Assembly (NCBI GenBank): GCA_963716865.1
Contig: CAVQUF010000002.1
Span: 142,999 to 206,998 of the forward strand
Direction of reading: 5' to 3'
DNA length: 64,000 nucleotides
DNA from: AC-32 sp963716865
Lineage (GTDB): Bacteria > Actinomycetota > Thermoleophilia > Gaiellales > Gaiellaceae
The position numbers and the translations under genes are program-made. The notes under the pieces were generated by a model, which was not told the DNA's origin, did not search any database, and worked only from the letters and a program-made list of their open reading frames with translations. Below, one piece after another: positions 52,350 to 60,780 of this stretch (positions are counted from its first letter, which is position 1; each line of letters begins with the position of its first letter).

Positions 52350-53255
52350 GTGACCGCGCCGGCCGTCGAGACCCGGGGGCTCTCCAAGACGTACCAGGGG
52401 AAGACCCGCGCGCTCATCGGGCTCGACCTGCGCGTCGAGCAGGGCGAGGTGTTCGGCTACCTCGGCCCGAACGGCGCGGGCAAGAGCACGACGATCCGGC
52501 TCCTGCTCGACCTGATCCACGCGAGCGATGGAAGCGCGGCTGTGCTCGGGCTCGACTCACGGCGACAGGGCGTCGACGCGCGGCGGCGCATCGGGTATCT
52601 CCCGGGCGACCTACGCCTGAACGATCGGATGACCGCGGGCGAGCAGCTCGACTCGCTCGCGCGTCTTCGCGGCGGCGCAGACGATCGCTTCCGAGCCGGG
52701 CTGTGCGAGCGGTTCGGCCTCGAGCTCGACCGGCCGATCCGCCACCTCTCCAAGGGCAACCGCCAGAAGGTCGGCCTCGTCCAGGCGTTCATGCACCGCC
52801 CGGAGCTGGTCGTCCTCGACGAGCCGAGCTCGGGGCTCGACCCGCTCCTCCAGGCCGAGGTGCGCTCGCTCCTGCGCGAGACGGCCGCCGACGGCCGCAC
52901 CGTCTTCCTCTCCTCGCACTCGCTCGACGAGGTGCAGCACGCCGCCGACCGCGTCGGGATCATCCGGGCCGGCCGCCTGATCGACGTCGACGCCGTCGCG
53001 CACCTGCGCGAACGTGCGCTGCGGCACGTGACGATCACGTTCGCCGAGCCCGTGGCCGCCCAGCGGTTCGCCGGGCTCGACGGCGTGCGCGTCGAGCAGG
53101 TCGACGGCGCCGTCCTCCGGCTCTCTGCGCCCGAGCCGGCGATGGACGCGATCGTCAAGGCGGCCGCGGCGCACACGATCGTCGACCTCGTGTCCCAGCC
53201 CGCCGACCTCGAGGAGATCTTCCTCGAGCTGTACGAGGAGCCCGATGCCGGGTGA
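52350..53255 (+). CDS. ABC transporter ATPase (DrrA/CcmA-like)
   Basis: A 301-residue ATPase. Walker A GPNGAGKST is near 39-47, the signature LSKGNRQK (with Lys in place of Gly at position 3) near 132, Walker B LVVLDEPSSGLDPL near 152, and the switch His in SSHSLDEVQ. The C-terminal 90 residues form the regulatory tail found in drug or lipid exporters of the ABC-2 class. GTG start. It overlaps the permease gene by 11 bases. The transported substrate cannot be predicted. Confidence 0.9.
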   Translation: MTAPAVETRGLSKTYQGKTRALIGLDLRVEQGEVFGYLGPNGAGKSTTIRLLLDLIHASDGSAAVLGLDSRRQGVDARRRIGYLPGDLRLNDRMTAGEQLDSLARLRGGADDRFRAGLCERFGLELDRPIRHLSKGNRQKVGLVQAFMHRPELVVLDEPSSGLDPLLQAEVRSLLRETAADGRTVFLSSHSLDEVQHAADRVGIIRAGRLIDVDAVAHLRERALRHVTITFAEPVAAQRFAGLDGVRVEQVDGAVLRLSAPEPAMDAIVKAAAAHTIVDLVSQPADLEEIFLELYEEPDAG

Positions 53256-54048
53256 GCTGATCCGCCGAGGCCTGCTCGACCACCGGCGCGCGCTGGTCGG
53301 CTGGTGCCTCGGCATCGTCGGCTACACGCTGCTGACGAGCTCGATCTTCCCGTCGTTCAGCGGCTCGACAGATCTCAACCAGCTCGTCGAGCGCTACCCG
53401 GACGCGCTGAAGGCGCTCTTCGGGATCAGCGGTGGCGGCGGCATCGGCACGGGCGCGGGCTACACGGACGCCGAGCTCTTCAGCCTGATGCTGCCGCTGA
53501 TCGTGCTCGTGCTGGCGATCGGCTCGGGCGCACGGGCGTTCGCCGGGGAGGAGGACGCGGGCCGGCTCGAGCTGCTGCTCTCGTACCCGCTGCGGCGACG
53601 CGACGCGGTGCTCGCCAAGGGAGTCGCGCTCGCGGCCGAGGTGGTGCTCGTCTGCATCGCGGGCTTCTGCGCGCTCGCGGCCTGGAGCGCGATCTTCGGC
53701 CTCGACCTCTCGATGGGACGGCTGGCCGTGGCGATGGGCTCGCTCGCCGCGCTCGGCCTGCTCTACGGCTGGCTCGCGCTAGCCCTGGGCGCGGCGGTGC
53801 CGAGCAAGGTGCTCGCGCTCGGCGTTCCCGCGGCCTTCGCGGCCGCCGCCTACCTCGTGGGAGGCCTGCACACGCTCGCCGGCTGGCTCGACCCGTTCCG
53901 GTTCCTCTCCCCGTTCTGGCTCGTCGGCCAGTCTCCGCTGCAGAACGGCGTGAACGGCTGGGGTGTGCTCGTGGTGCTCGCCGCCGCGGCCGTCGCGCTC
54001 GTCACCGGTGCGCTCCTCGTCGAGAGGCGCGACCTCCAGACCCCTTAG
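53245..54048 (+). CDS. ABC-2 type permease
   Basis: A 267-residue membrane protein with six helices: near 17-34, 85-105, 126-150, 160-185, 193-215 and 235-255. The amphipathic start ELIRRGLLDHRRALVGW and the central GARAFAGEEDAGRLELLLSYPLRRRDAVLAKG are the ABC-2/NatB-like signature. Works with the ATPase in front of it, overlapping by 11 bases. The stop lies directly at the end of the convergent membrane-protein gene. Confidence 0.85.
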   Translation: MPGELIRRGLLDHRRALVGWCLGIVGYTLLTSSIFPSFSGSTDLNQLVERYPDALKALFGISGGGGIGTGAGYTDAELFSLMLPLIVLVLAIGSGARAFAGEEDAGRLELLLSYPLRRRDAVLAKGVALAAEVVLVCIAGFCALAAWSAIFGLDLSMGRLAVAMGSLAALGLLYGWLALALGAAVPSKVLALGVPAAFAAAAYLVGGLHTLAGWLDPFRFLSPFWLVGQSPLQNGVNGWGVLVVLAAAAVALVTGALLVERRDLQTP

Positions 54049-54747
54049 CGAGCGGGCTTCGGCGGGCGGCGGCGCAGGATCGCGATCCCCATTCGCCGCG
54101 AGCCAGACGAAGAACGCGGCCAGGCCGATGAACGTCGCGTCCTCGAGCTGGCGCGAGGCGGGCGCCGCGGCGCCGAGCCAGCCGGCGAAGACGGCCGTGA
54201 CGACCCCGACCCAGCCGATCCAGCGCGGCAGCACCTTCGTCTTCAGCACCGCCCAGGCGTAGAGGGCGACGACGACGCCGAAGACGAGCACGCCCCCCAC
54301 GTAGTTCAGCAGACGGGCTGTCTCGACCAGCGTGTCGGTCGTGACCGCGAGCGAGTCCCTCGTCGTGCGGCTCCCGTCCACGTAGCCGGGCACGAGCTCG
54401 TACGCCATCGCGATCCCGAGCAGGTGCGAGAGCGTGATCAGCGTCATCCCGGCGACGGCGAGGGTCGGCGCGAGGATCAGCATCTCGCCCGCGTCGCGGA
54501 GCGGGCGCCAGAAGCCGACGAGCGCGACGAGCGCGAGCAGCCCGCCCGCGATCACGAGCCACGCGCCCCCGAAGAACGCGTCGCTCGCCGCGTTGACGTC
54601 GCCGATCCAGTCGATCGCGTTCTGCCCGGTGTCCGGGATCAGCCCGTCCACGCCGCTGGAGATCATGAGCGCGATCCCGCCGATAAAGGCCAGCGGCGAG
54701 AGCACGCCGCAGAGGGCGGAGGACGTGGTGAGGCTCGACCGCTTCAA
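54045..54747 (-). CDS. DUF4386-like membrane protein, probable frameshift near the C terminus
   Basis: A membrane protein of about 230 residues with six helices (near 12-33, 61-82, 92-112, 150-170, 182-200 and 212-226). GGAWLVIAGGLLALVALVGFW and WIGWVGVVTAVFAGWLG are reminiscent of DUF4386; the call is tentative. The uninterrupted frame runs on to 53779, antisense to the ABC permease, giving a charged low-complexity tail. Just before it, shifting one base at 54090-54105 gives the ending MGIAILRRRPPKPAR and a TAA at 54045-54047, tail-to-tail with the permease. That ending is normal for such proteins, so I infer an indel. TTG start at 54747. Confidence 0.6.
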
Positions 54748-55026
54748 GGCGGCGCGATCATGCGGTCCCCGCGCGCCGGACGCAAGCTCCGGAAGGCCGG
54801 CGAGCGCGCGGCCGATCCCCTGACGACCGGCCGGTAGTACCCAGGAGGAGGGAGCGAGGGGACCCTTCGGGGCATGTGGAAGGGCCCCCGGTCATCCGCC
54901 TTCCCGCGGCCTGGGCGGCGGTATGCGGAATCTTTGTCGCTCTCTCGCGGGTGACCGTACGACACGCGCGGCGCGAGATGGGTTACGCGGAGGTTCGGCT
55001 CCGGTGTCGATCCGGTGACAAAGTCG

Positions 55027-56121
55027 CTAGCCGCTCGTCGAGCGAGCGTGCGCGAGCGGAAGCGTGAACGCGACCCGCGCGCCGCCGCCGCGGCGGTTCT
55101 CCGCCCAGATCGTCCCTCCGTGGGCGCGGACGAGCCCCTGCGCGATGGCGAGCCCGAGACCCGCGCCTCCGCTCGAGCGAGTCCGCGACTCGTCGTCGCG
55201 CCAGAATCGTTCGAACATCCGCTCTCGCCCGTCGGGCGGGAGGCCGCTCCCGTCGTCCTCGACCGCGACCACGACGTGGTCGGTGTCGGTCTCGACGACG
55301 ACGGCGACGGCGCCCTGGGGCGGGGTGTGCCGAACTGCGTTCGCGAGCAGGTTGAGCAGGACACGACGAACCTTGTCCGGAGCGATCCGCACGGCCGGGT
55401 CGGTCGGATCGAGCCGCGCCTCGAGGCGGACGTCGCTCGCCCGCGCCTCGGCCTCGAGCGCCTCCAGCGAGCACGAGACGAGCTCGCGGAGCGACGTCTC
55501 GTACAGCTCGAGGCGAAGCGCGCCAGCGTCGATCCTCGCGAGCTCGAAGAGATCCTCCACCAGCGACGAGAGGATCTCGGTCTGCGCGCGGATGGCGGGC
55601 ACGTACTCGGCCGGAGTCGCGAGGCCGTCCTCGAGCGCCTCGACCATGGCCGAGAGCGAGGCGATCGGAGTACGAAGGTCGTGGCTGGCCCAGGCGACCA
55701 GCTCGCGCCGGGCGTCGAAGAGATGCTCGAGGCTCGCGGCCATCTCGTTGAAGGACGCGCTCAGCTCGTGCAGCTCCCGCGGTCCGGATTCGGGAGCCCG
55801 CGCGCTCAGGTCGCCATGCGCGAGACGTGCCGAGGCACCGCGAAGTCGGCCGAGAGGCTCGAGGATCCGCCGTCCGAGCAGGAGCGCACCGGCGAGGGCC
55901 GACGCAGCCGAGATGACCGAGACGGCCACGACTTTCTCGTAGTCCTGCTTCTCGAACATGACGAGGCCAGAGGCGAGCACCGCCCCGAGCGGGAGGCAGA
56001 CCGCGACGAGCGCGAGCGCGGCAAGCTGCGCCCTGAGGGTCCGCAGCAGGCCCGTGAGCACGGCCGCGGCGATGCCGATAGCGAGGACGACGAGCGCAAG
56101 TACGAGCGCCGCCGCGCTCAT
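55027..56121 (-). CDS. Sensor histidine kinase
   Basis: A 364-residue two-component sensor. Two helices (5-27 and 33-55, with a third near 66-86) embed it in the membrane with almost no extracytoplasmic domain, so the signal may be sensed within the membrane. A HAMP domain at about 84-133 leads to the H box H147 in ASHDLRTPIASL, the N box LLNLLANAVRHT, and the G boxes DDGSGLPP and GAGLGLAIAQGLV. Its ATG overlaps the response-regulator stop (ATGA), defining a coupled pair. Confidence 0.91.
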   Translation of the reverse strand: MSAAALVLALVVLAIGIAAAVLTGLLRTLRAQLAALALVAVCLPLGAVLASGLVMFEKQDYEKVVAVSVISAASALAGALLLGRRILEPLGRLRGASARLAHGDLSARAPESGPRELHELSASFNEMAASLEHLFDARRELVAWASHDLRTPIASLSAMVEALEDGLATPAEYVPAIRAQTEILSSLVEDLFELARIDAGALRLELYETSLRELVSCSLEALEAEARASDVRLEARLDPTDPAVRIAPDKVRRVLLNLLANAVRHTPPQGAVAVVVETDTDHVVVAVEDDGSGLPPDGRERMFERFWRDDESRTRSSGGAGLGLAIAQGLVRAHGGTIWAENRRGGGARVAFTLPLAHARSTSG

Positions 56122-56798
56122 GCTCTGAGCCGGTAGCCGACACCCCAGACCGTCTCGAGGAGCTCGGGGCGAGACGGATCGCGCTCGACCTTCTCGCGGA
56201 GCCGCCGAACGTGAACGGTGACGGTCCCGGTGTCGAGCGCGGCGGAGTAGCCCCAGACGCGGTGCATCAGCTGGTCGCGGGAGAAGACGCGGTTCGGGTT
56301 GGACGCCAGGAACCAGAGCAGCTCGAACTCTCGCGCGGTGAGGCTCAGGAGCCGGCCGTCGTGGTGGGCCTCGTGTTTCGCGGCGTCGATGACGAGCGGA
56401 CCGACGGCGATCCGCTCTAGCGGCGGCTCGCTCGGCCCGGCCCGGCGCAGGACCGTCTTGACGCGCGTCGCCAGCTCCCTCGGCGAGAACGGCTTGGTCA
56501 CGTAGTCGTCCGCGCCCAGCTCGAGCCCGACGATCCGGTCGGTCTCCTCGACCCGGGCGGTAAGCAGGATCACCGGGAGATCCGATGTCGACCTGATCCA
56601 ACGGCAGAGCGCGAGGCCGTCGGTGTCGCCGGGAAGCATCACGTCGAGCAGGACGAGGCTTGGCGCTTCCTGCTCGATCAGGCCTCGTGCCGTGTCGCCG
56701 TCGCCCGTGGACACGACACGGTGGCCGTCGCGTTCGAGGTATCGCGTGACCACGTCCCTCACCATCGGCTCGTCGTCGACTACGAGGACGGTCGTCAT
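56118..56798 (-). CDS. OmpR-family response regulator
   Basis: A 226-residue regulator: receiver domain 1-120 with the acidic pocket DDEP (8-11), phospho-acceptor D52 in LLDVMLPG and conserved Lys in VTKPFSPRE; winged-helix DNA-binding domain at about 130-225 (LSLTAREFELLWFLASN...VWGVGYRL). Partner of the histidine kinase that follows. The ATG at 56798 is the normal start; an earlier one at 56828 adds ten residues not typical of the family. Divergent from the lactonase-like gene, a likely target. Confidence 0.92.
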   Translation of the reverse strand: MTTVLVVDDEPMVRDVVTRYLERDGHRVVSTGDGDTARGLIEQEAPSLVLLDVMLPGDTDGLALCRWIRSTSDLPVILLTARVEETDRIVGLELGADDYVTKPFSPRELATRVKTVLRRAGPSEPPLERIAVGPLVIDAAKHEAHHDGRLLSLTAREFELLWFLASNPNRVFSRDQLMHRVWGYSAALDTGTVTVHVRRLREKVERDPSRPELLETVWGVGYRLRA

Positions 56799-56923
56799 CT
56801 CGACAGTCTGCCAAGCACCGCCGTGCAAGTCCGCGTGGGCGGGATTACGGGTCCATTAAATCGCCGGTCGTCGGAGGCAGCCGGGCCCGCCGTGCGAGCC
56901 GTTTCCGACGCCTGCAACCGGGT

Positions 56924-56939
56924 CGAGTTCCGAAACTCG
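56924..56939. promoter_or_regulatory. Palindrome between the two-component system and the lactonase-like gene
   Basis: CGAGTT-CCGA-AACTCG, perfect 6-base arms around a 4-base centre. It lies 126 bases before the response-regulator start and 85 before the lactonase-like ATG, where an operator for a dimeric regulator would be expected. Confidence 0.4.
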
Positions 56940-57023
56940 TAACGGCGCTCGGAGGCCCGTGTTCCTAGCGTGGCCGGGGTCGAGAGCTGGCCTTTCCGGG
57001 CCGGCCCAGAGAGGAGGATCACC

Positions 57024-58175
57024 ATGACGTATCGCTCAGTCTTCGCCGTGCTCTCCGCCGCGCTCGCCCTGGCGCTCGTCGGAGCTCAGGCGTCGGCCGC
57101 GGGAAGCGGACACGGACGAGGGCACGAGAAGGGGCACCGGAGGAGCGTCGTGTTCCTGCAGACGAACGAGCTCTCGGGGAACCGGATCGTAGCCTACAAC
57201 CGACGGCCTGACGGCCAACTCGTCTACGCCGGCAGCTACATCACCGGCGGGAACGGCGGCGCCGCCCTCCCGGGGACGGAGTCCGACCACCTCGCATCGC
57301 AGGGCTCTCTCGTCTACGACCGGCAGCACGGGCAGCTGTTCGCCGTGAACGCGGGCAGCGACACCGTCTCGTCGTTCCGGGTACGCGGCGACCGACTCGC
57401 GCTAGAGAGCGTCCTGCCCTCCGGCGGGGAGTTCCCGGCGAGCGTCGGCGTTCACGACGGCCTGGCCTACGTCCTGAACTCGGGCGGCGACGGAGCTGTT
57501 AAGGGGTTCCGGATCGGCGAGCACGGGTTGTGGCCGATTCCCGGCTCGGCTCGGTCGCTCGGCCTCGCGAACTCGAACCCGCCCAACTTCCTCACCTCGC
57601 CAGGCCAGGTCGGCTTCACACCGAACGGCCGCATGCTGGTCGTCACGACCAAGGCGAGCACGAGTGCGATCGACGTGTTCCAGGTCCGGTTCGACGGACG
57701 CCTGTCCGCCGCCCCGGTGATCAATCCGTCGGCGACGCCGGTCCCGTTCGCCTTCACGTTCGACCCGGCGGGTCGGCTCGTCGCCGGTGAGGCCGGCGCG
57801 AGCTCGGTGACGACCTACCGGATCGTGTCGGGCGGCACGCTTGTCGATCCCAGGTCGCAGAGCGACGGTCAGGCCGCGCTCTGCTGGATCCTGCGCGTTC
57901 GGGGCTTCTACTACGTCTCGAACACGGCCAGCAACAACCTCAGCGCCTACCGGATCGACCCGGCCGGCCAGCCGTCGCTGCTGACGGCCAGTGGGATCGT
58001 GGCCACGACGAACCCCGGCCCGATCGACCTGGCGTCGAGCGGTCACTTCCTCTACGCCCAGACGGGTCTGAACGGAACGGTCGACGAGTTCTCGATCGGG
58101 AGCGACGGAACCCTGACGCCGATCGGATCGGTGACCGGTCTGCCCACCGGACTCGAAGGCATCGCCGCCTCCTAG
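57024..58175 (+). CDS. Secreted lactonase-like seven-bladed propeller
   Basis: A 383-residue protein with a signal peptide (1-24, cleavage after SAA), then a His/Gly-rich segment GSGHGRGHEKGHRR near 26-39 that could bind metal. The rest is repeated blades of the YbhE/6-phosphogluconolactonase type: VVFLQTNELSGNRIVAYNR, GQLFAVNAGSDTVSSFRV, YYVSNTASNNLSAYRI and FLYAQTGLNGTVDEFSIG. An extracellular place argues against a role in the pentose-phosphate pathway. The ribosome-binding site AGGAGG lies 6 bases before the chosen ATG. Confidence 0.82.
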   Translation: MTYRSVFAVLSAALALALVGAQASAAGSGHGRGHEKGHRRSVVFLQTNELSGNRIVAYNRRPDGQLVYAGSYITGGNGGAALPGTESDHLASQGSLVYDRQHGQLFAVNAGSDTVSSFRVRGDRLALESVLPSGGEFPASVGVHDGLAYVLNSGGDGAVKGFRIGEHGLWPIPGSARSLGLANSNPPNFLTSPGQVGFTPNGRMLVVTTKASTSAIDVFQVRFDGRLSAAPVINPSATPVPFAFTFDPAGRLVAGEAGASSVTTYRIVSGGTLVDPRSQSDGQAALCWILRVRGFYYVSNTASNNLSAYRIDPAGQPSLLTASGIVATTNPGPIDLASSGHFLYAQTGLNGTVDEFSIGSDGTLTPIGSVTGLPTGLEGIAAS

Positions 58176-58187
58176 TCGTCCCTCCAG

Positions 58188-58220
58188 GCACCCGGGCCCG
58201 CCGTGCGCGGGTCCGGGTGC
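58188..58220 (+). terminator. Hairpin terminator after the lactonase-like gene
   Basis: Arms of 14 bases, GCACCCGGGCCCGC (58188-58201) and GCGGGTCCGGGTGC (58207-58220), pair with one G-U wobble around a 5-base loop. There is no U tract. Confidence 0.68.
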
Positions 58221-58242
58221 AGACGATCGAGAGAGCGCAGGC

Positions 58243-58248
58243 TAGGCT
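58243..58248 (+). promoter_or_regulatory. Leaderless-type -10 (TAGGCT) for the GT2 gene
   Basis: TAGGCT is followed by 6 bases and the GTG at 58255, directly after the terminator of the previous gene. Confidence 0.55.
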
Positions 58249-58254
58249 GGGTCT

Positions 58255-58980
58255 GTGACCGAGCAGAGAGACACGGTCGTCTTCCTACCGGCCTGGAACG
58301 AGGAGGAGAACCTCACGGCCGTCCTCGACGAGCTGCACCAGGGGCTTCCGCAGGCCGATCTGCTCGTCGTGGACGACGGCTCGACGGACGGAACCGCTTC
58401 TGTGGCCCGCGCTCACGGCGCCGAGGTGGTCTCGTTCGGCGAGAACCGCGGCCTCCCGTCCGGGATCGCCGCCGGCTACGGCTACGCGCTCGAGCACGGC
58501 TACGCGTTCTGCGGCCGCGTCGACGCCGACGGCCAGCACCCGGTCTCGGAGCTGGCCCGCCTCCTCGAGCGCGTTCGCGAGGGCGCCTGCGACGTCGCGG
58601 TCGGCTCGCGCTTCGCCTCGGGCGACGGGTTCGCCCCGTACCGGTACAAGCCGTCGGCGCCGCGCCGGCTCGGCACGGCGCTCCTGCGGCGCTCGATGAG
58701 GATCGCCCTGCGCAGGCCGTTCCTCGACGCGACGAGCGGCATGTACGCGGCGAACGCGAAGGCTCTCCCGGTGCTCGCCGAGCCGTACACGAGCGAGGCG
58801 CCCGAGGTGCAGGCGCTCCTGCGCCTGAGCGAGGCCGGGCTGCGTGTGGACGAGGTTCCGGTCGACATGCGCCCGCGTGCCGGCGGCGAGTCGAAGCTGA
58901 GAGGCAAGAAGTCGGTGCTGGTCGTGCTCACGGTCATCGGGACGCTGCTGGCGTTCGACCGGTACCGTCGCCGCCGCTGA
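58255..58980 (+). CDS. Family 2 glycosyltransferase (dolichyl-phosphate mannose synthase-like)
   Basis: A 241-residue GT-A enzyme. VVFLPAWNEEENLTAVLDEL is the start; LLVVDDGSTDGT holds the first Asp pair; the donor site is RVDADGQHPVSEL; SRFASGDGF and MYAANAKAL follow. No C-terminal membrane helices, so it is the soluble DPM1 type, transferring a sugar from GDP- or UDP-donor to polyprenyl phosphate. It is preceded by a leaderless-type -10 and followed 4 bases later by a DUF218 gene, which suggests joint expression. Confidence 0.86.
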   Translation: MTEQRDTVVFLPAWNEEENLTAVLDELHQGLPQADLLVVDDGSTDGTASVARAHGAEVVSFGENRGLPSGIAAGYGYALEHGYAFCGRVDADGQHPVSELARLLERVREGACDVAVGSRFASGDGFAPYRYKPSAPRRLGTALLRRSMRIALRRPFLDATSGMYAANAKALPVLAEPYTSEAPEVQALLRLSEAGLRVDEVPVDMRPRAGGESKLRGKKSVLVVLTVIGTLLAFDRYRRRR

Positions 58981-58984
58981 GCCG

Positions 58985-59485
58985 ATGCGTCTCGTCGCCG
59001 TGCTCGGGTACTCGGCCCGCCGCTCGGACGGCCTCCACCCGGTCTGCGCCGAGCGGCTGAGCTGCGCCGAACAGGTGGCCGGCGACGCAGACGCCGTCCT
59101 CCTCTCGGGCTGGGCGAGGCGTCAGGACGCTGCCGGCGAGGTCGAGCTGATGCGCCACGCGTGGAGAGGGCCGGAGGTGGAGCTCCTGTCCGACACGAAG
59201 GCCCGGAACACCCTGCAGAACGCCCTGGGCGTCGCCGCCGCCGCGCAGCAGGTTGGCGCGAGCGAGGTGGTCGTCGTCACCTCGAGGTGGCATGCGTTCC
59301 GGGCGCGGACGCTCGTGCGGGCGGCCCTGCGCGAGCCCGCCGTCTCGGTGCGGAGCTCGTCTCCGTCCGGCCGGGCTCCGGTGTCGCTTCTCGCGCGCGA
59401 GCTCGGCTGCCTCGCCGCGCTACCGGTTCAGCTGTTCCGGCTTCGCCGAAGCGAGGCGAGGAGCGCGTCCGTCGGAGCCCAGTAG
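58985..59485 (+). CDS. DUF218 (YdcF/ElyC-like) protein
   Basis: A 166-residue protein of the DUF218 fold. Typical elements are VAVLGYSARRSDGLHPVCAERL at the start, AVLLSGWARR (the SGG-like loop), DTKARNTLQNA (Glu/Asp-x-x-S-x-N-T element) and VVVTSRWHAFRARTLVRAA, with the conserved His. Family members bind nucleotides or act in envelope polysaccharide carrier-lipid metabolism. No transmembrane helix here. Its last 58 bases overlap the convergent hydrolase gene. Confidence 0.82.
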   Translation: MRLVAVLGYSARRSDGLHPVCAERLSCAEQVAGDADAVLLSGWARRQDAAGEVELMRHAWRGPEVELLSDTKARNTLQNALGVAAAAQQVGASEVVVVTSRWHAFRARTLVRAALREPAVSVRSSSPSGRAPVSLLARELGCLAALPVQLFRLRRSEARSASVGAQ

Positions 59486-60198
59486 GCCCGGCGGGCGGCC
59501 GCGCTTGTCCCGAGCGGCGCGAGGTGGTCGGCGACGAACTTGCCGTGGGAGCGGGCGACGTTGAGCCGGATCTGCCCCGCAGGGAAGTCCGCCAGCTCGA
59601 GCCGCCGCAGCAGCAGGCGGGAGCTGCCCGTGGCGGGATCCTTGTCGCTCACGATCAGCGCCATGACGGTGCTGTGCCGAAGCGGCGTGAGATCGACGAT
59701 GTGCCCCTGCTCGCCGATCGGCACCGGGTTGACGCTCTCGACCGCATCGGGCACGGGCAGGTGTCGGCCGGCCGCGCCGGCCGCGTACTCGACCGCGAGC
59801 GCGCCGCCCCGCGAGTAGCCCATCGAGACCACGGGAAGGCCCTCGAGGTCGACCTCGTCGCCCGCCGTCTTGATCCCCGCGTCGGCGGCCTTCATCACCG
59901 AGGAGGCGTAGCCGGTCTCGTAGCGCGGGTAGACGACCACGGCGCCGCGCCTGACGAGATGGTCGATCCAGGGCCGGTGGTTCGCGGGTGTCGTCTCGGT
60001 CTTTCCGGCCTGGCCGTGGAAGAAGATCACGACCCGCTTCGGCTTCCCAGCCGGCCGGAAGATCCAGACCCCGTTCGCGTCCTGGGTGACCGGCCCGACG
60101 ATCGTCGGCCGGGTGGGGAGAGAGTTGCCGCTTCCCCCGCAGCCGGAGAGGGCGAGGAGTGCAGCGACGACGACGACCGGGGTCAGGGCCGCTTTCAC
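59428..60198 (-). CDS. Lipoprotein alpha/beta hydrolase
   Basis: A 256-residue protein with a lipoprotein signal; lipobox LSGC with Cys20, so the enzyme is tethered outside the membrane. The fold is the alpha/beta hydrolase type: RVVIFFHGQAGK (oxyanion HG), nucleophile elbow GYSRGG near 149, and a late SDKDPAT and RSHGKF that could supply Asp and His. Likely an esterase or depolymerase acting on surface material. Converges with and overlaps the DUF218 gene by 58 bases. Confidence 0.8.
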   Translation of the reverse strand: MKAALTPVVVVAALLALSGCGGSGNSLPTRPTIVGPVTQDANGVWIFRPAGKPKRVVIFFHGQAGKTETTPANHRPWIDHLVRRGAVVVYPRYETGYASSVMKAADAGIKTAGDEVDLEGLPVVSMGYSRGGALAVEYAAGAAGRHLPVPDAVESVNPVPIGEQGHIVDLTPLRHSTVMALIVSDKDPATGSSRLLLRRLELADFPAGQIRLNVARSHGKFVADHLAPLGTSAAARRAYWAPTDALLASLRRSRNS

Positions 60199-60230
60199 GT
60201 ATCTGCTGCGACGACGGGGGCGGGAAACGG

Positions 60231-60446
60231 TTAGGCGTCCTCGTCGGCGGTCGCCGTGTAGGACTGCTCCCAGCCGACGTTCACCAGCATCGCCCCGACC
60301 TCGCGTACGGCCAGCGCGATCTCGAGTCCGATCTCGCGGATGGCCTCCGTCTCGCGGGCGGTCGAGGGGTCGCGCCGGAGGTCGGCGAGGAGCCGCTCCA
60401 GCCGCTCGATCTCCGCGTAGTTGCGCTGCTCGGGGTTAGTCGCCAT
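60231..60446 (-). CDS. Small helical protein of unknown function
   Basis: A 71-residue protein, ATG start at 60446 overlapping the previous gene by 11 bases. The sequence (NPEQRNYAEIERLERLLADLRRD, then REIGLEIALAVREVGAMLVNV) is an amphipathic two-helix hairpin with acidic tail. No family recognised. It belongs to a compact minus-strand group with two cold-shock-type genes, so a role in RNA handling or ribosome assembly is possible but not shown. Confidence 0.6.
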   Translation of the reverse strand: MATNPEQRNYAEIERLERLLADLRRDPSTARETEAIREIGLEIALAVREVGAMLVNVGWEQSYTATADEDA

Positions 60447-60777
60447 CGGGCGGCGCCGGAACCGCCGAAGGCTCGGCGCCGTCACGAATGGCCACGGGCT
60501 CGGGCTCCACGCCGTCAGAGCTGGCCTCGGGCTCGCCGCCGTTGCGAGGGGCGGTGGGCTCCACGCCGTCAGCACCGTGCGCCGGCTCGACGCCGTCGCG
60601 AATCGCCGTGGGCTCCAGGCCGTCAGGACCCGGCGGAATATAGGTGCCGTCGCGAATGGCCGCGCGCTCGGCTGCGGCCGCCTGCTTGCGCTCGCGCTTG
60701 AGCCTGCGCTTCTCCTCGACGGCTCGCTCGCGGTTGCGCTTGGAAAACGTCTGGTGTCGCTTCTTGTTCGATCCCAT
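60436..60777 (-). CDS. Basic protein with four 18-residue tandem repeats
   Basis: I do not recognise this 113-residue protein. The first 40 residues are strongly basic and helical (KKRHQTFSKRN...RRLKRERKQ), as in RNA-binding or ribosome-associated tails. The remainder is about four imperfect units with the pattern AIRDG-x-EP-x(5)-DG-x-EPT, rich in Pro, Gly and Asp; at DNA level these are 54-base tandem repeats at about 60440-60660. The start is supported by GGAGGT 5 bases before the ATG. Located between two cold-shock-type genes and the small helical gene. Confidence 0.65.
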   Translation of the reverse strand: MGSNKKRHQTFSKRNRERAVEEKRRLKRERKQAAAAERAAIRDGTYIPPGPDGLEPTAIRDGVEPAHGADGVEPTAPRNGGEPEASSDGVEPEPVAIRDGAEPSAVPAPPDGD

Positions 60778-60780
60778 CAG

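Noticed and set aside
53779..54044. C-terminal tail of the DUF4386-like frame over the ABC permease
   Set aside because: Low-complexity antisense sequence; a one-base shift explains it better.
54748..55026. Gene in the 279-base gap before the histidine kinase
   Set aside because: Short open frames there have no ribosome-binding site, no -10 at the right spacing and no protein-like composition.
59161..60234. 357-codon plus-strand open frame across the lipoprotein hydrolase gene
   Set aside because: Antisense of the hydrolase, which has a lipobox and nucleophile elbow; the plus-strand product has no recognisable features.
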